Origin: Candidatus Paceibacter sp.
GTDB taxonomy: Bacteria; Patescibacteriota; Minisyncoccia; Phycocordibacterales; JABAAK01
DNA length: 7,850 nucleotides
NCBI GenBank assembly: GCA_014238475.1
Contig: JABAAZ010000010.1
Coordinates: 1-7,850, forward strand
Reading direction: 5' to 3'
The position numbers and the translations under genes were made by a program. Positions 5,943 to 7,850 of this stretch are shown here, piece by piece (positions within the stretch are counted from its first letter, which is position 1; each line of letters starts with the position of its first letter). The notes below the pieces were generated by a model that was given only the letters and a program-made list of their open reading frames with translations, was not told where the DNA came from and did no database searches.

Positions 5943-7394
5943 ATGTTAATAAAGCCATTAATCGTAATCTCTGTTATTTTAGGAGCCTTGGGATTATTGT
6001 TTTTTAATGAGTTATTTCTGCTTTCTGGGTTTGAAGAGCAATTTTATTTTATAGAAAACAATGTTTTTATCTCACAATCCATTCAGACTATTCGTGTTAT
6101 TTTGCAATTATTTTTTGTTTTTTTAATTTCCATTAGTTTTGCCATGATTGCTGTAGTTTCTTTTGCATCATTTTGGAATGTATTTTTAAGTTTTAAACAA
6201 TTCAAAACAGTGGTAGGTGCTGAGTATATTTTATTAAAAATAGTAATTCCGAAAGGATTTGATAAAACACCTGATTTCATGGAATCTTTTTTAATTTCAC
6301 TACACCATAATATGAAAAAACCATCAGGTTTGATTAATAAATATTATAGAGGTTCTGTTCAAGAAAAACATTCATTTGAGATAGTGTCTTCTGGTGGAAA
6401 TATGTCTTTTTATATTCGCACACCGAAAAAACAACTAGTTTCTACAAAAAAAAGTTTGTTTGCACACATGCCTAGTTTACTAATTCATGAGGTTGAAGAC
6501 TACACTGAGGATTTCAAATTTAATGAAAGAGAATACAGACTTTCTGCTACAGAGTGGACTATGAAAAATGACAATCATTTTCCTATAAAGACTTACATAA
6601 ATTATAAAAAAGAAGAAGATACACACTTATCCAACCAATATATTTCACAAGACCAGAAACAAACAGCAAAAGATCAACTGCATGAGCTATATGAACTATT
6701 TAATTTGGTTGGTGAACATGAAACCGTATGTATTCAATATGTTGTACAAAAACACGATGATGGTGATTTCAAACAAAGAAAACATGAATCATTTTTTGAA
6801 AAAGATTTTTGGGAATTGGAAGGGTATGACGAATTAGCTGACAAAGAAATAAAAAATATTCATTCAAATAAAGAAGATGAAAAAGAAAAAACTGTGACAG
6901 TGGTTTCAGAATATAAAAAAGCACAAGCAGAAGACATTGAAAGAAAGAAAAACAAATTGTTTTTTGATGTGGGTATACGTACACTATATTTTGCGACAAA
7001 AAATAATTTTAGAGACGATGTGGATTCTTTGATGAAAAGCTCTTTTAATGTTTTTAACTCTAAATTAAATAAAATTACTGCATCTAATTTATTAATCCCA
7101 AACAAATTAAGTGGATTTAGAAAAAAATTGGTAAAACTGGATTCTAAATTTATAGATAAAAAAGCTGCAAATGCACTTAGTTTTGAAATATTTAATTTAT
7201 TCAAGGGCAGGATTTTTTTCTTGAATTCTATATTTTGGGAAACAATATTGGATAATAAAAGACCAACAGATATGGTTTTTTCCACCGAAGAATTAGCATC
7301 TGTGTTTCATTTTCCATTTACAGAGATAGATATGTTTAATAAAAAAGACAGCATTGCAAAAAATATTAATGCACCAAAAAATATCCCAAGATGA
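5943..7394 (+). CDS. Membrane-anchored type IV secretion/HerA-associated N-terminal-like protein, no ATPase domain
   Basis: A 483-residue protein with two hydrophobic segments (residues 4-24 and 49-80), then a long soluble region, presumably cytoplasmic. Residues 94-121 read EYILLKIVIPKG, then DKTPDFMESFLISLH. This resembles the 'hL.I.vPkg.ekTP.amE.f..sLH' motif I recall from the N-terminal half of CPR proteins annotated as TraG/VirD4- or HerA-like type IV secretion ATPases. DVGIRTLYFAT (342-352) and MVFSTEELASVFHFP (444-458) fit the same family. In those proteins a P-loop ATPase usually follows the second motif; here the protein ends about 25 residues later (NAPKNIPR) and contains no Walker A or B. 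Residues 270-340 are a highly charged, helical insertion. The gene starts 1 bp after the sigma4-HARE stop, and its TGA overlaps the mltG ATG. The family assignment is from memory of motifs; the function is unknown. Confidence 0.62.
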   Translation: MLIKPLIVISVILGALGLLFFNELFLLSGFEEQFYFIENNVFISQSIQTIRVILQLFFVFLISISFAMIAVVSFASFWNVFLSFKQFKTVVGAEYILLKIVIPKGFDKTPDFMESFLISLHHNMKKPSGLINKYYRGSVQEKHSFEIVSSGGNMSFYIRTPKKQLVSTKKSLFAHMPSLLIHEVEDYTEDFKFNEREYRLSATEWTMKNDNHFPIKTYINYKKEEDTHLSNQYISQDQKQTAKDQLHELYELFNLVGEHETVCIQYVVQKHDDGDFKQRKHESFFEKDFWELEGYDELADKEIKNIHSNKEDEKEKTVTVVSEYKKAQAEDIERKKNKLFFDVGIRTLYFATKNNFRDDVDSLMKSSFNVFNSKLNKITASNLLIPNKLSGFRKKLVKLDSKFIDKKAANALSFEIFNLFKGRIFFLNSIFWETILDNKRPTDMVFSTEELASVFHFPFTEIDMFNKKDSIAKNINAPKNIPR

Positions 7395-7850
7395 TTGATT
7401 ACATAAATAAACACAAAACATTGTTTTTTGATCTTTTTGTTTTCTTTTTTTTTCTCACCATACTTAATGTTTTTTTTCCACTGCATACTAATAAATCGCA
7501 ATATCCTATATTATTTAATATAGAAAATGGTGAAACTGTAAGCAAAGTTGCAGATGATCTTGAAACTGATGGTTTGATAAGTTTTCCAATATTATTTAAG
7601 CTATCTGTCTTTTTTCATGGTGGTGTAGTACGTCGTGGAAATTATTATTTAGAAAAAGAACATAGTGTTTTTGCTCTTGCATATCATATAACAAGTACTA
7701 ACAAAAAAACACCAGTTGTTAAAATACAAATACCGAATGGAAGCAATGTACATGAAATTGCCAACATAATCCAAAAAAATTTTCAAGAATTTGATATAGA
7801 CAGTTTTATCAAAAAAGCATCTGTATATGAAGGAATGTTGTATCCTGAAA
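7391..7850 (+). CDS. mltG: Endolytic murein transglycosylase MltG (3' partial)
   Basis: The first 153 residues of a YceG/MltG-family protein, cut by the window end. MltG is an inner-membrane lytic transglycosylase that cuts nascent peptidoglycan strands and sets glycan chain length. Visible: a short basic N-terminus; one very Phe-rich membrane anchor at about residues 11-31; a LysM-like region starting at FNIENGETVSKVADDLETDG (42-61), with FKLSVFFHGG and RRGNYYLEK matching the family's 'G.Y.l' segment; IQIPNGSNVHEIANII, the usual 'ipEG.t..qIa' step; and YEGMLYPE at the cut edge, corresponding to the family's 'LEG.LfPdTY'. The catalytic Glu lies beyond the window. Its ATG overlaps the previous TGA (ATGA, 7391-7394), so it is translationally coupled to the secretion-like membrane protein. 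The anchor is encoded by a run of nine T (7445-7453), a natural slippage-prone spot. Confidence 0.9.
   Translation, partial: MIDYINKHKTLFFDLFVFFFFLTILNVFFPLHTNKSQYPILFNIENGETVSKVADDLETDGLISFPILFKLSVFFHGGVVRRGNYYLEKEHSVFALAYHITSTNKKTPVVKIQIPNGSNVHEIANIIQKNFQEFDIDSFIKKASVYEGMLYPE

Noticed and set aside
6860..7285. Minus-strand open frame (141 codons) opposite the secretion-like gene
   Set aside because: It is an antisense shadow. The plus-strand frame is continuous, joined to its neighbours by overlap, and carries recognisable motifs.
7445..7453. Nine T in a row in mltG as a programmed slippage site
   Set aside because: It simply encodes consecutive Phe codons of the membrane anchor, and no alternative product is evident.

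Overview
The window is strongly AT-rich, densely packed and uses TGA as a normal stop (it ends the genes at 1695 and 7394). Almost no start codon has a Shine-Dalgarno sequence. Together with the set of protein types, this suggests a Candidate Phyla Radiation / Patescibacteria genome, most likely a Parcubacteria-like lineage with the standard bacterial code. That placement is inferred from style and protein families and was not tested by phylogeny.

Layout. (1) 1-612, plus strand: the C-terminal end of an SMC chromosome-segregation ATPase, followed 4 bp later by a compact SET-domain protein methyltransferase with a complete post-SET cysteine cluster. (2) 636-914, minus strand: a minimal one-domain O6-alkylguanine-DNA alkyltransferase with its PCHRV active site. 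It converges with the SET gene. (3) 914-936: a 21-bp gap between divergent start codons, centred on the 8-bp palindrome ATTATAAT, which reads as a perfect -10 box on both strands. (4) 936-3401, plus strand: a tight cluster of a small helical protein, a five-span membrane protein, an NQO1-type flavodoxin-fold oxidoreductase and the ribosome-associated ATPase YchF. (5) 3425-4861: pyruvate kinase with catalytic residues intact. (6) 4863-4898: a good promoter whose predicted transcription start falls on the next ATG. (7) 4898-7850, plus strand: a DNA-binding protein joining sigma-70 region 4 to a HARE-HTH domain, then a membrane protein resembling the N-terminal half of CPR type IV secretion/HerA-like proteins but without the ATPase, then the start of mltG, which runs off the window.

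Most of the window is housekeeping: chromosome segregation, DNA repair, glycolysis, ribosome-linked ATPase and murein processing. The less ordinary parts are the SET methyltransferase beside smc, the sigma4-HARE regulator without sigma regions 2 and 3, the ATPase-less secretion-like protein coupled to mltG, and promoters that seem to produce leaderless mRNAs. I found no CRISPR array, tRNA, rRNA, insertion sequence or prophage gene. No gene-free stretch exceeds 40 bp.
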